From CAUPWF01 sp964369755 (GTDB lineage: Bacteria; Bacillota; Clostridia; Lachnospirales; Lachnospiraceae): DNA of 7,180 bases. Below, piece after piece: positions 1-5,805 of this stretch. Within the stretch, counting starts at the first letter, position 1. The number at the start of each line of letters is the position of its first letter. Position numbers and translations under genes: made by a program. Location of the stretch: NCBI GenBank assembly GCA_964369755.1, contig CAYJFY010000069.1, positions 1-7,180 of the forward strand, given 5' to 3'. The notes below the pieces were generated by a model. It did no database searches, had not been told where the DNA came from, and was given only the letters and a program-made list of their open reading frames with translations.

Positions 1-56
1 TTTTCTACACCTATCCTTTTTGAATTTTTTTATAGCCATCCCTTTCTCGCTACCTA

Positions 57-84
57 GCAACTTTGGCCCAAAGGGACAAATTGC
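57..84. repeat. Imperfect hairpin next to a second hairpin
   Basis: On the plus strand GCAA (57-60) pairs with TTGC (81-84) and TTTG (62-65) with CAAA (77-80). CCC (67-69) pairs with GGG (73-75) around an AAA loop. There is one bulged base at 61 and one mismatch (66/76), giving 11 paired bases in all. It is separated by a single base from the hairpin at 86-110. Neither strand has a T-run after it, so it is not a standard terminator. It may be part of a structured leader RNA read leftward, which is inference. Confidence 0.4.
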
Positions 85-85
85 C

Positions 86-110
86 GTGTGAAAAATCCTA
101 TTTTTCACAC
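86..110. repeat. Perfect 11-bp inverted repeat with 3-base loop
   Basis: GTGTGAAAAAT (86-96) and ATTTTTCACAC (100-110) are exact reverse complements around the loop CCT. The base of the stem is mixed GC/AT and the upper part is A/T. The stem is followed by TGTTTACC on the plus strand and by GGCAATTTG on the minus strand, so there is no clear U-tract in either direction. It could be a weak bidirectional terminator at the end of the hemW transcript, an RNA leader hairpin, or a protein-binding palindrome. The sequence does not decide between these. Confidence 0.5.
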
Positions 111-131
111 TGTTTACCTAAAAAGTATAAT
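104..131 (+). promoter_or_regulatory. Candidate promoter reading rightward, overlapping the leftward one
   Basis: TTCACA (104-109) and a perfect TATAAT (126-131) are separated by 16 bases on the plus strand. This is a better consensus match than the overlapping leftward promoter. However, it points into the 3' end of hemW, where no plus-strand gene is visible, so it would make only an antisense or short transcript. The -35 also lies inside the right arm of the 86-110 hairpin. It may be a chance match in AT-rich DNA. Confidence 0.2.
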
Positions 132-152
132 ACATGACGTATATAAAAGCAA
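124..152 (-). promoter_or_regulatory. Candidate sigma-A type promoter reading leftward
   Basis: On the minus strand TTGCTT (152-147) is followed after exactly 17 bases by TATACT (129-124). The -10 matches the consensus at five of six positions and the -35 at three of six. Transcription would start near position 117 and pass through the hairpins at 110-86 and 84-57 toward a gene beyond the left edge. The region is AT-rich, so chance matches are likely. The call rests on spacing and hexamers alone. Confidence 0.3.
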
Positions 153-234
153 GTTTTCCCATAGAAGTGACACGGCTCATATCATTAATAATTCTTAGGC
201 GATTAATTAGCTATACTTATATGTAACTCTTCAT

Positions 235-1356
235 TTATAAGAATGCTGACATTACAAAATTACTGACATCGATCCCACGCTCCGTCAATCTAAGATAATC
301 CTCCTCCCAAACAAGCAAGTTCTTCTGCACCATCTCTTGAATCTGCTCTTGAAATGCTACTTCAATCGAAGTTTGAAAACACCGTAGGAACTCCCTTCTA
401 TCAATCCCTTGCATCTTGCGCAATCCCAGGAAAACAAATTCTTCCATCTGACTTTTGGCAGAGAGTTCTTCCCGTTCTCTCTCGAAATTCGGATTTTGAA
501 TATAAGAATCGAAATTCTTCACATTTGTAATTCTCACATTGTCCAACAAAGACGCTGCTCCCAGACCAACACCTAAATAATCTCGTCTCTCCCAATATCC
601 AATATTATGTCGACACTCCTTGCCTTCCTTCGCATAATTAGAGATTTCATAGCGATGATATCCTGCACTCATTAATTTTTCTTTTGTTCGATAATAGATG
701 ATTCTTTCTTCTTCCTCATCTGGTAAGAACGCTTCTACTTCATCATACTTCTGGTAAAACGGAGTCCCTTCTTCGATAATGAGACTATAAGCCGAGATAT
801 GTTCTGGCTGCAACTGGATGATTTTATCCAATGTCTCCTCCCAACTCTCTAGGGTCTGATGTGGAATGGATGACATCAGGTCGATATTGATATTGTCAAA
901 TCCCACCTCACGTGCTAGTACATAGGTTTCTAGGAACTCCTCATAGGTATGAATCCTCCCTAATGTCTTTAATTCACTATCATTCGTCGATTGCAGACCA
1001 AGGCTGATTCGATTCACTCCCAGCGATTTATATTCCTCCAGTTTCTGTCGATCTACAGTTCCCGGATTCACTTCTATTGTAATTTCCGCACCCTCTTCTA
1101 TCAGAAACCCTTGCTTAATCCACGAGAACACTTGCTTAATTTCGCATACAGAAAGGACGGAGGGAGTCCCTCCGCCTATAAAGATGCTAGTAAGCATATG
1201 TGTTTGTTTCATCTCCTGATATCCGTCTAACTCCCATTTTAGGGCAGAGAGATATTCTGATCTTCTTTCCTTCGAACACTGAAAGGATAAGAAGTCACAA
1301 TAATTGCATTTCTGTTTACAAAATGGTAGATGCACATATAACTGTAATTTATTCAT
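235..1356 (-). CDS. hemW: HemW, radical-SAM heme chaperone (HemN-like)
   Basis: This 373-residue protein belongs to the HemN/HemW radical-SAM family. Near the N-terminus it has the iron-sulfur motif C13-x3-C17-x2-C20 followed by DF. HemW has Phe here, where true coproporphyrinogen dehydrogenase HemN has another Cys. Other family marks are GGGTPS (61-66), EVNPGT (95-100), NRISLGLQS (115-123), HNIGYW (250-255) and a C-terminal segment typical of the HemW winged-helix region (about 300-373). HemW proteins bind heme and deliver it to target hemoproteins, and are often misannotated as oxygen-independent coproporphyrinogen III oxidase. Length is normal for the family. The ATG overlaps the end of lepA by eight bases. 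There is no strong Shine-Dalgarno sequence before it, so translation is probably coupled to lepA. Adjacency to lepA matches Firmicutes gene order. What heme target a strict anaerobe would have is unknown. Confidence 0.93.
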   Translation of the reverse strand: MNKLQLYVHLPFCKQKCNYCDFLSFQCSKERRSEYLSALKWELDGYQEMKQTHMLTSIFIGGGTPSVLSVCEIKQVFSWIKQGFLIEEGAEITIEVNPGTVDRQKLEEYKSLGVNRISLGLQSTNDSELKTLGRIHTYEEFLETYVLAREVGFDNINIDLMSSIPHQTLESWEETLDKIIQLQPEHISAYSLIIEEGTPFYQKYDEVEAFLPDEEEERIIYYRTKEKLMSAGYHRYEISNYAKEGKECRHNIGYWERRDYLGVGLGAASLLDNVRITNVKNFDSYIQNPNFEREREELSAKSQMEEFVFLGLRKMQGIDRREFLRCFQTSIEVAFQEQIQEMVQKNLLVWEEDYLRLTERGIDVSNFVMSAFL

Positions 1357-3160
1357 CTAATTTCAACACACTCATGAATGCTTTTTGCGGAATCTCTACA
1401 TTCCCAACTTGTCGCATTCTCTTCTTTCCTTCTTTTTGTTTTTCTAGTAACTTTCTCTTTCTTGAGATATCACCACCATAACATTTGGCAAGTACGTCTT
1501 TTCTCATCGCCTTTACTGTCTCACGGGCAATTACCTTGCTTCCAACCGCTGCCTGAATCGGCACCTCAAATAACTGTCTCGGTATCTCTTCTTTTAGCTT
1601 CTCGCACATTTTTCTTCCACGCTCATAAGCGGTTGAGTCATGTACAATAAATGATAGTGCATCCACTTCTTCTTTATTGATCAAAATATCTAGTTTCACA
1701 AGTTTTGATTCTTGATATTTAGATATCTCATAATCAAAGGAAGCATATCCTCTCGACCTAGATTTTAGCGCATCAAAGAAGTCATAGATAATCTCATTGA
1801 GTGGCAATTGGTAATGAATCACTGCCCTTGTTTCTTCAATATATTCCATTCCTTGATATTCACCCCGTCGCTCTTGGCACAAGTCCATGATTGCACCGAT
1901 AAACTCTGAAGTCACCATAATCTCTGCCTTTACCATCGGCTCTTCCATACGATCAATCTCTGTAGGCTCTGGCAGATTGGATGGATTGGTCAATTCTAGC
2001 ATTTCACCATTTGTCTTATATACTTTATAGATAACACCTGGCGCTGTCGTCACAATATCTAGATTGTATTCCCGTTCTAGTCTCTCTTGTATGATTTCCA
2101 AATGTAGTAATCCAAGGAATCCACAGCGGAATCCAAATCCTAATGCAATCGAGGTCTCTGGCTCAAACTGAAGGGCAGCATCATTGAGTTGAAGCTTTTC
2201 TAATGCCTCTCTCAAATCTTGATACTTCGCTCCATCCGCTGGATACATCCCACAATATACCATTGGATTAACTTTCTTATATCCTGGCAATGCTTCATCA
2301 CAAGGTGTAAGTGCATTGGTAACCGTATCCCCTACTCGTGTATCTTTCACATTTTTTAAACTTGCAGTGATATATCCTACCATTCCGGCACTCAATTCAT
2401 CGCACGGAATAAACTGACCCGCTCCAAAATATCCAACTTCAACCACTTCTGCTGTAGCACCTGTTGCCATCATCTTGATTGGAGTCCCTCTTTTTACACT
2501 TCCCTCTTTGATTCGACAAAACACAATAACCCCCTTGTACGAATCATACAAAGAATCGAAAATCAGTGCTTTCAGTGGTGCATCTGCTGACCCCTCTGGG
2601 GCTGGTATCTTCTCCACGATTTGTTCCAATACCGCCTCGATATTTAGTCCTGTTTTTGCTGAAATTTTAGGCGCATCTTCTGCTTCAATCCCAATAATAT
2701 CTTCTATTTCCTCTATCACACGCTCTGGCTCGGCACTTGGCAAATCCACCTTATTGATGACTGGCACAACATCCAAATCATGATCCAACGCTAGATATAC
2801 ATTCGCCAAAGTCTGCGCCTCTACTCCTTGTGCTGCATCTACGACTAAGATTGCTCCATCACATGCTGCAAGGCTTCTTGACACTTCATAATTAAAGTCC
2901 ACATGTCCTGGTGTATCAATCAAATTAAATATATACTCATTTCCATCTTTTGCTTGATAAACGGTACGCACTGTTTGAGCCTTAATCGTAATTCCTCTCT
3001 CCCGCTCCAATTCCATATTATCGAGCACCTGCGACTGCATCTCTCTGCTTGTCAATAGTCCTGTCATTTCAATCATTCGATCGGCAAGCGTTGACTTTCC
3101 ATGGTCGATATGCGCTATGATACAGAAATTACGAATTTTACTCTGATCCATCCTTGACAT
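1349..3160 (-). CDS. lepA: Elongation factor 4 (LepA), back-translocating GTPase
   Basis: LepA is a ribosome-binding GTPase, related to EF-G, that acts on stalled or mistranslocated ribosomes and influences initiation and assembly. With the start chosen here the protein has 603 residues, the usual length. GTPase motifs are complete: P-loop AHIDHGKST (16-24), RGIT (55-58), DTPGH (82-86), NKVD (136-139) and SAK (167-169). EF-G-like domains follow, then the LepA-specific C-terminal domain with KCYGGDISRKRK near 559-570 and a very basic stretch after it. I chose the ATG at 3160 because GGAGG (3173-3169) lies eight bases upstream and the protein then begins MSRMDQSKIRNF, as in homologues. A longer in-frame version from GTG at 3175 would place the start upstream of, and partly over, that ribosome binding site. 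The gene follows holA after 37 bases with no terminator, so the two are probably co-transcribed. Nothing is broken or missing. Confidence 0.98.
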   Translation of the reverse strand: MSRMDQSKIRNFCIIAHIDHGKSTLADRMIEMTGLLTSREMQSQVLDNMELERERGITIKAQTVRTVYQAKDGNEYIFNLIDTPGHVDFNYEVSRSLAACDGAILVVDAAQGVEAQTLANVYLALDHDLDVVPVINKVDLPSAEPERVIEEIEDIIGIEAEDAPKISAKTGLNIEAVLEQIVEKIPAPEGSADAPLKALIFDSLYDSYKGVIVFCRIKEGSVKRGTPIKMMATGATAEVVEVGYFGAGQFIPCDELSAGMVGYITASLKNVKDTRVGDTVTNALTPCDEALPGYKKVNPMVYCGMYPADGAKYQDLREALEKLQLNDAALQFEPETSIALGFGFRCGFLGLLHLEIIQERLEREYNLDIVTTAPGVIYKVYKTNGEMLELTNPSNLPEPTEIDRMEEPMVKAEIMVTSEFIGAIMDLCQERRGEYQGMEYIEETRAVIHYQLPLNEIIYDFFDALKSRSRGYASFDYEISKYQESKLVKLDILINKEEVDALSFIVHDSTAYERGRKMCEKLKEEIPRQLFEVPIQAAVGSKVIARETVKAMRKDVLAKCYGGDISRKRKLLEKQKEGKKRMRQVGNVEIPQKAFMSVLKLDE

Positions 3161-3168
3161 TCTAACTT

Positions 3169-3173
3169 CCTCC
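3169..3173 (-). promoter_or_regulatory. Ribosome binding site that fixes the lepA start
   Basis: GGAGG on the minus strand lies eight bases before the ATG at 3160-3158. This is ideal spacing and argues against the upstream in-frame GTG at 3175, which begins two bases before this motif. Confidence 0.85.
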
Positions 3174-3197
3174 ACTTCTACATTGCATTCTATTCTA

Positions 3198-4178
3198 TCA
3201 TGCCATGCTGTATTTTACAATAAAAAGTTCTACTCCTAACTTTTCATTCAAATACCCTGATTTAATCGCATGCTCCGTTATTACAACCTCTTCTAGGATA
3301 TCCCGTAACTGTTGATAAGAAAAACTCCTAGTCTGTTGCAAATATTTTTTCATAAAATATGGCGAAACACCAACCTTTGATGCAATCTCTTGATTTCCAT
3401 ACCCTTGTCCCTCTACCGACTTCACTTCTAGCATGATGCGAAACTGTCGTGCTAATAGTGCTAGAATCTTAAGGGGCGGCTCCTTTAGCGCAATTAAGTC
3501 ATAATAGAACTCCAATGCCTTCTTTTGCTTCTTCTCAGCCACTGCATCCACCATTTGAAAAATCTGATTCTGAATCTGTGGTGCACAAAGTTGATCAATA
3601 TCCGACGTCGTGATGCTCTGATTATCCCACGCATAGCAAATTAATTTCTCAATTTCAGAGGATAACCTCTCCATATCTGTTCCCACTTGTTCCATCAGAT
3701 ATTTTGCTGTTCGATTATCAATCGACTTCTCATTTTTTTGAAACATATTCCCAATCCACGGAATCAAGGCAGCTTCATTTTGAATTCCAAATTCAACAAT
3801 GCGCCCTTTATCTTTTACCACCTTATACAACTTATTTCTCTTGTCTATTTCACTCTCAACAAATAAAATCCTTGTAGTCTCAGGCAAGTTCTTTACATAG
3901 TCTGCAAAATCTCCTGATGCATTCTTAAAAAATCCACTGTCTTCAATTACGATCAGTCGATAATCTGAAAAAAAGGGAAGAGTTTCAGAAACCCCTATGA
4001 TTTCTGAAACCACACTCCCCTTGCCCTCAAAATAAGAATAATTAAGATTATCTCCATCTGGAGACATTGCTTTTACCATTCTCTGTCTATACTGTCTCTT
4101 CAGATATCTCTCTTCCCCATATAGAAGATAAATGGATTTAAACTGACCTGATTTTATATCTTCATTTAAGCTCTTCAC
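3198..4178 (-). CDS. holA: DNA polymerase III subunit delta (HolA)
   Basis: HolA is the wrench subunit of the clamp loader. It opens the beta sliding clamp and works with delta-prime and tau/gamma to load it on primed DNA. The protein has 326 residues, close to the family norm of about 330-345. Recognisable parts are the N-terminal YLLYGEERYL (17-26) in the clamp-binding domain, TLPFFSDYRLIVIED (66-80), and the C-terminal collar-type segment. That segment has LARQFRIMLEVK (242-253), PYFMKKYLQQ (273-282) and EHAIKSG (302-308), a typical HolA ending. As in the family, there is no P-loop, because delta does not hydrolyse ATP. The start is GTG at 4178, overlapping the TGA of the upstream gene in the sequence GTGA. 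GAGG (4189-4186) lies seven bases upstream, inside the end of that gene, so translation is very likely coupled. In Bacillus holA sits near comEC, rpsT, gpr, spoIIP and lepA. Here lepA follows directly. Confidence 0.93.
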   Translation of the reverse strand: MKSLNEDIKSGQFKSIYLLYGEERYLKRQYRQRMVKAMSPDGDNLNYSYFEGKGSVVSEIIGVSETLPFFSDYRLIVIEDSGFFKNASGDFADYVKNLPETTRILFVESEIDKRNKLYKVVKDKGRIVEFGIQNEAALIPWIGNMFQKNEKSIDNRTAKYLMEQVGTDMERLSSEIEKLICYAWDNQSITTSDIDQLCAPQIQNQIFQMVDAVAEKKQKKALEFYYDLIALKEPPLKILALLARQFRIMLEVKSVEGQGYGNQEIASKVGVSPYFMKKYLQQTRSFSYQQLRDILEEVVITEHAIKSGYLNEKLGVELFIVKYSMA

Positions 4179-5671
4179 TTCTTATCCTCTGCCTCTAAAC
4201 GTTTCTCAATCGCGTTGATTACTGTCTCCAACACTTTGATTCTCGCGTAATATTTATTGTTACCTTCCACAATCACCCATGGTGCATGTGGAGTAGATGT
4301 CTTTTCTATCATCTCATTGACAGCCACTTCGTACTGATCCCATTTCTCACGATTTCTCCAGTCTTCCTCTGTAATCTTCCACTGTTTTTCTGGAGTAGTC
4401 TGTCTCTCAATAAAACGACGTTCTTGTTCATCCTTGTCTACATGCAACCAAAACTTCAATACGATTGCACCCTCTTCCACAAAGCTTGCTTCCATCTCAT
4501 TGATTTCTCGATATGCACGTTTCCACTCTTTTCTCGTACAGAATCCTTCAATGCGTTCTACCAACACTCGACCATACCAAGTACGATCAAAGACTGCTAC
4601 ATGCCCATTCTTTGGAACCTTTGTCCAGAATCTCCAGAGATAATGATGCACCTTCTCAATATCTGTTGGCGCTGCTACTGGATGCACAGCATATCCTCGT
4701 GGATCCATCTTCTGTGTCAGTCTTCGAATCGCACCACCTTTTCCTCCTGCATCCCAACCTTCGAATCCAATGATTACTGGAATGCGTCTGCGATACAATT
4801 GCCCATGCAACTTCTGAATCTTCTTCTGCAATTTCTTGAGTTTTTTCCGATACTCTTCCTCTTCTAGCTTCTTAGTCAAATCTACCGTTGCTAGAATACT
4901 TTCACCAATTTTAGTAGTATCTATTTTTTTCTTCTTCTCGACTTGGTCAGCTTTTTTCTCAACTCCCGCAATTTGCTTCTCGATAGCAGCAATGATTGTT
5001 TGATAAATCTTCACTGTGGCATATCTTCTGTCTGTGGCTGCAATTGGATTCCAACGTGCAGATTCTGTATCTGTCTCTGTTAGAACTTCATCCACTAGCC
5101 TCGTATATGCATCATACTCTTCGTTTCGACGCATCTCCTCTGGAGTCACCCTCCAAGAAGTGGACTTGCTCTCACCCAATGCTCTCATTCTCGCATACTG
5201 TTCGTCATGCTCAATCAATAAATACAACTTAATTAAACAAGTTCCGCCATCTACAATCTGACGCTCAAACTCATTAATTTCTTGACGTAGTACCTTAGGG
5301 TCATGCTCCATCTCTTTCTTACGAAATGCCTCTGAAGTCACTGCATGATACCAACTATAATCGAAGATAGAAATTTCTCCATCTTTTGGAAGCTTATTCC
5401 AATACCTCCATAAAAATGGTCTCATTGCCTCAGCTTCTGATTCCTGTTTCATCGGATACACTTGAAACCATCTCGGATCCATGGAATGCACCAATTTACT
5501 AATCTGCACTCCCTTTCCTGATACATCCAAGCCCTCAAATAAAATAACTACTGGAATCTTCAAGTCGATGCATCTTCTCTGCAATGCTCCAAGCTGCACT
5601 TCCAACTTGTCCATCAACATACTATAATTTTCCTTGGATAACTTCTTCGTTAAATCAATTTCATTAATCAT
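4175..5671 (-). CDS. pap: Two-domain PPK2 polyphosphate:AMP phosphotransferase
   Basis: The protein has 498 residues with two tandem PPK2 domains, the layout of class II PPK2 (polyphosphate:AMP phosphotransferase, Pap), which phosphorylates AMP to ADP using polyphosphate. Domain 1 covers about 5-230 and domain 2 about 263-490. Both open with the same DLTKKL motif (6-11 and 264-269), showing internal duplication, and are joined by a Lys/Glu-rich linker (about 231-262). Domain 2 carries full PPK2 motifs: Walker A GWDAGGKG (305-312), HPVAAPT (330-336) and Walker B-like VFDRTWYGRVLVERIEGF (360-377). Domain 1 keeps a P-loop, GLDVSGKG (47-54), but its Walker B region reads IFDYSWYHAV (102-111), lacking the Arg and GRVL of domain 2, so it may be structural or weakly active. 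The ATG at 5671 has GGGAG (5684-5680) eight bases upstream. The stop overlaps the holA start. No polyphosphate kinase 1 gene is in the window. A single-domain nucleotide specificity other than AMP is less likely given the tandem layout. Confidence 0.9.
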   Translation of the reverse strand: MINEIDLTKKLSKENYSMLMDKLEVQLGALQRRCIDLKIPVVILFEGLDVSGKGVQISKLVHSMDPRWFQVYPMKQESEAEAMRPFLWRYWNKLPKDGEISIFDYSWYHAVTSEAFRKKEMEHDPKVLRQEINEFERQIVDGGTCLIKLYLLIEHDEQYARMRALGESKSTSWRVTPEEMRRNEEYDAYTRLVDEVLTETDTESARWNPIAATDRRYATVKIYQTIIAAIEKQIAGVEKKADQVEKKKKIDTTKIGESILATVDLTKKLEEEEYRKKLKKLQKKIQKLHGQLYRRRIPVIIGFEGWDAGGKGGAIRRLTQKMDPRGYAVHPVAAPTDIEKVHHYLWRFWTKVPKNGHVAVFDRTWYGRVLVERIEGFCTRKEWKRAYREINEMEASFVEEGAIVLKFWLHVDKDEQERRFIERQTTPEKQWKITEEDWRNREKWDQYEVAVNEMIEKTSTPHAPWVIVEGNNKYYARIKVLETVINAIEKRLEAEDKK

Positions 5672-5718
5672 GTTTGGTTCTCCCTTCTGGTTGTGAATCG
5701 GAAATTTGAGGGTATTCA

Positions 5719-5750
5719 GGGAACGGGGGAAGATTTGGGGACGGGGGAAG
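5719..5750 (+). repeat. Tandem G-rich 14-mer, G-quadruplex-type motif
   Basis: GGGAACGGGGGAAG (5719-5732) is repeated as GGGGACGGGGGAAG (5737-5750), with 13 of 14 bases matching and an 18-base period. The four G-runs (5719-5721, 5725-5729, 5737-5740, 5743-5747) are separated by loops of 3, 7 and 2 bases, which fits the usual G3+N1-7 quadruplex pattern. The G-rich strand is the plus strand, so it would be the template for leftward transcription. Whether a quadruplex forms is inference, because the second copy also pairs in the adjoining palindrome. Confidence 0.55.
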
Positions 5751-5783
5751 GATGAATCTTTGATTCATATCTCCCCCGTCCCC
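5737..5783. repeat. Long GC-rich palindrome, possible REP/MITE-like element
   Basis: GGGGACGGGGGA (5737-5748) and TCCCCCGTCCCC (5772-5783) are perfect 12-base inverted arms, with ten of twelve pairs being G-C. Inside them ATGAATC (5752-5758) and GATTCAT (5762-5768) form a second perfect 7-base stem around a TTT loop, with a 3x3 internal loop between the two stems. Weaker pairing continues outward (ATT 5733-5735 with AAT 5788-5790, and flanking G/C runs). The composition is unlike the surrounding genes. No T-run follows on either strand, so it is not a canonical rho-independent terminator. It could stabilise or attenuate the mRNA between the two modules, or be a copy of a dispersed palindromic repeat. 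Confidence 0.75.
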
Positions 5784-5805
5784 TTCCAATCCCCTTTCCT
5801 TGCTT

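Larger units (their letters stand above)
1..234. other. Intergenic region downstream of hemW, no convincing gene
   Basis: This AT-rich stretch follows the hemW stop codon and runs off the left edge. No frame gives a supported gene. It contains two abutting inverted repeats (57-84 and 86-110) and promoter-like hexamers on both strands around 104-152, listed separately. In Bacillus-type gene order hemW is followed by hrcA, grpE and dnaK. I looked for the CIRCE operator that would precede hrcA (TTAGCACTC-N9-GAGTGCTAA) and do not see it here. Either the next gene is not hrcA, or its operator lies beyond the edge. Confidence 0.6.
5672..5805. other. Intergenic gap holding a GC-rich palindrome
   Basis: These 134 bases separate the ApgM-like gene from the PPK2 gene. 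They contain the ribosome binding site of the PPK2 gene (GGGAG, 5684-5680), a nearly exact direct repeat of a G-rich 14-mer (5719-5732 and 5737-5750) and a long palindrome (5737-5783). I see no convincing -35/-10 pair between the palindrome and the PPK2 start. That gene may therefore be read through from upstream, or use a promoter I cannot recognise. Confidence 0.6.

Noticed and set aside
1..39. Minus-strand open frame from ATG at 39 reading MAIKKFKKDRCRK to the window edge
   Set aside because: Only 13 codons are visible, and GGG directly touches the ATG instead of a properly spaced ribosome binding site. There is no recognisable family. More sequence to the left would be needed to support it.
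1..89. Plus-strand open frames entering from the left edge (stops near 57 and 89)
   Set aside because: They are short, hydrophobic readings of AT-rich DNA with no family signal. Nothing distinguishes them from chance.
33..110. Possible cyclic-di-GMP (GEMM-I) riboswitch, because minus-strand UAGGUAGCG...GAUGG resembles its 3' end
   Set aside because: The 5' half of the consensus (GCAAA/GGCAAAC with a GAAA-capped stem and GACGCAAAGCC) is absent, and the UUACC partner of GGUAGC is missing.
235..1356. True oxygen-independent coproporphyrinogen III oxidase (HemN)
   Set aside because: The CxxxCxxC motif is followed by DF rather than a further Cys, and the length (373) and lepA linkage fit HemW.
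3161..3175. Longer lepA starting at GTG 3175
   Set aside because: The GTG sits just ahead of, and overlaps, the GGAGG that serves the ATG at 3160. The extra five residues are not typical of LepA.
4286..4867. 193-codon plus-strand open frame opposite the PPK2 gene
   Set aside because: It is antisense to a clearly conserved PPK2 domain, and its translation is rich in Phe, Cys, Ser and His without any motif. It is a shadow of the real gene.
5737..5783. Intrinsic terminator for the ApgM-like gene
   Set aside because: The stem is strong, but it is followed by AAATCTT on the minus strand and TTCCAATC on the plus strand. No U-run follows in either direction, so it is listed as a palindrome instead.
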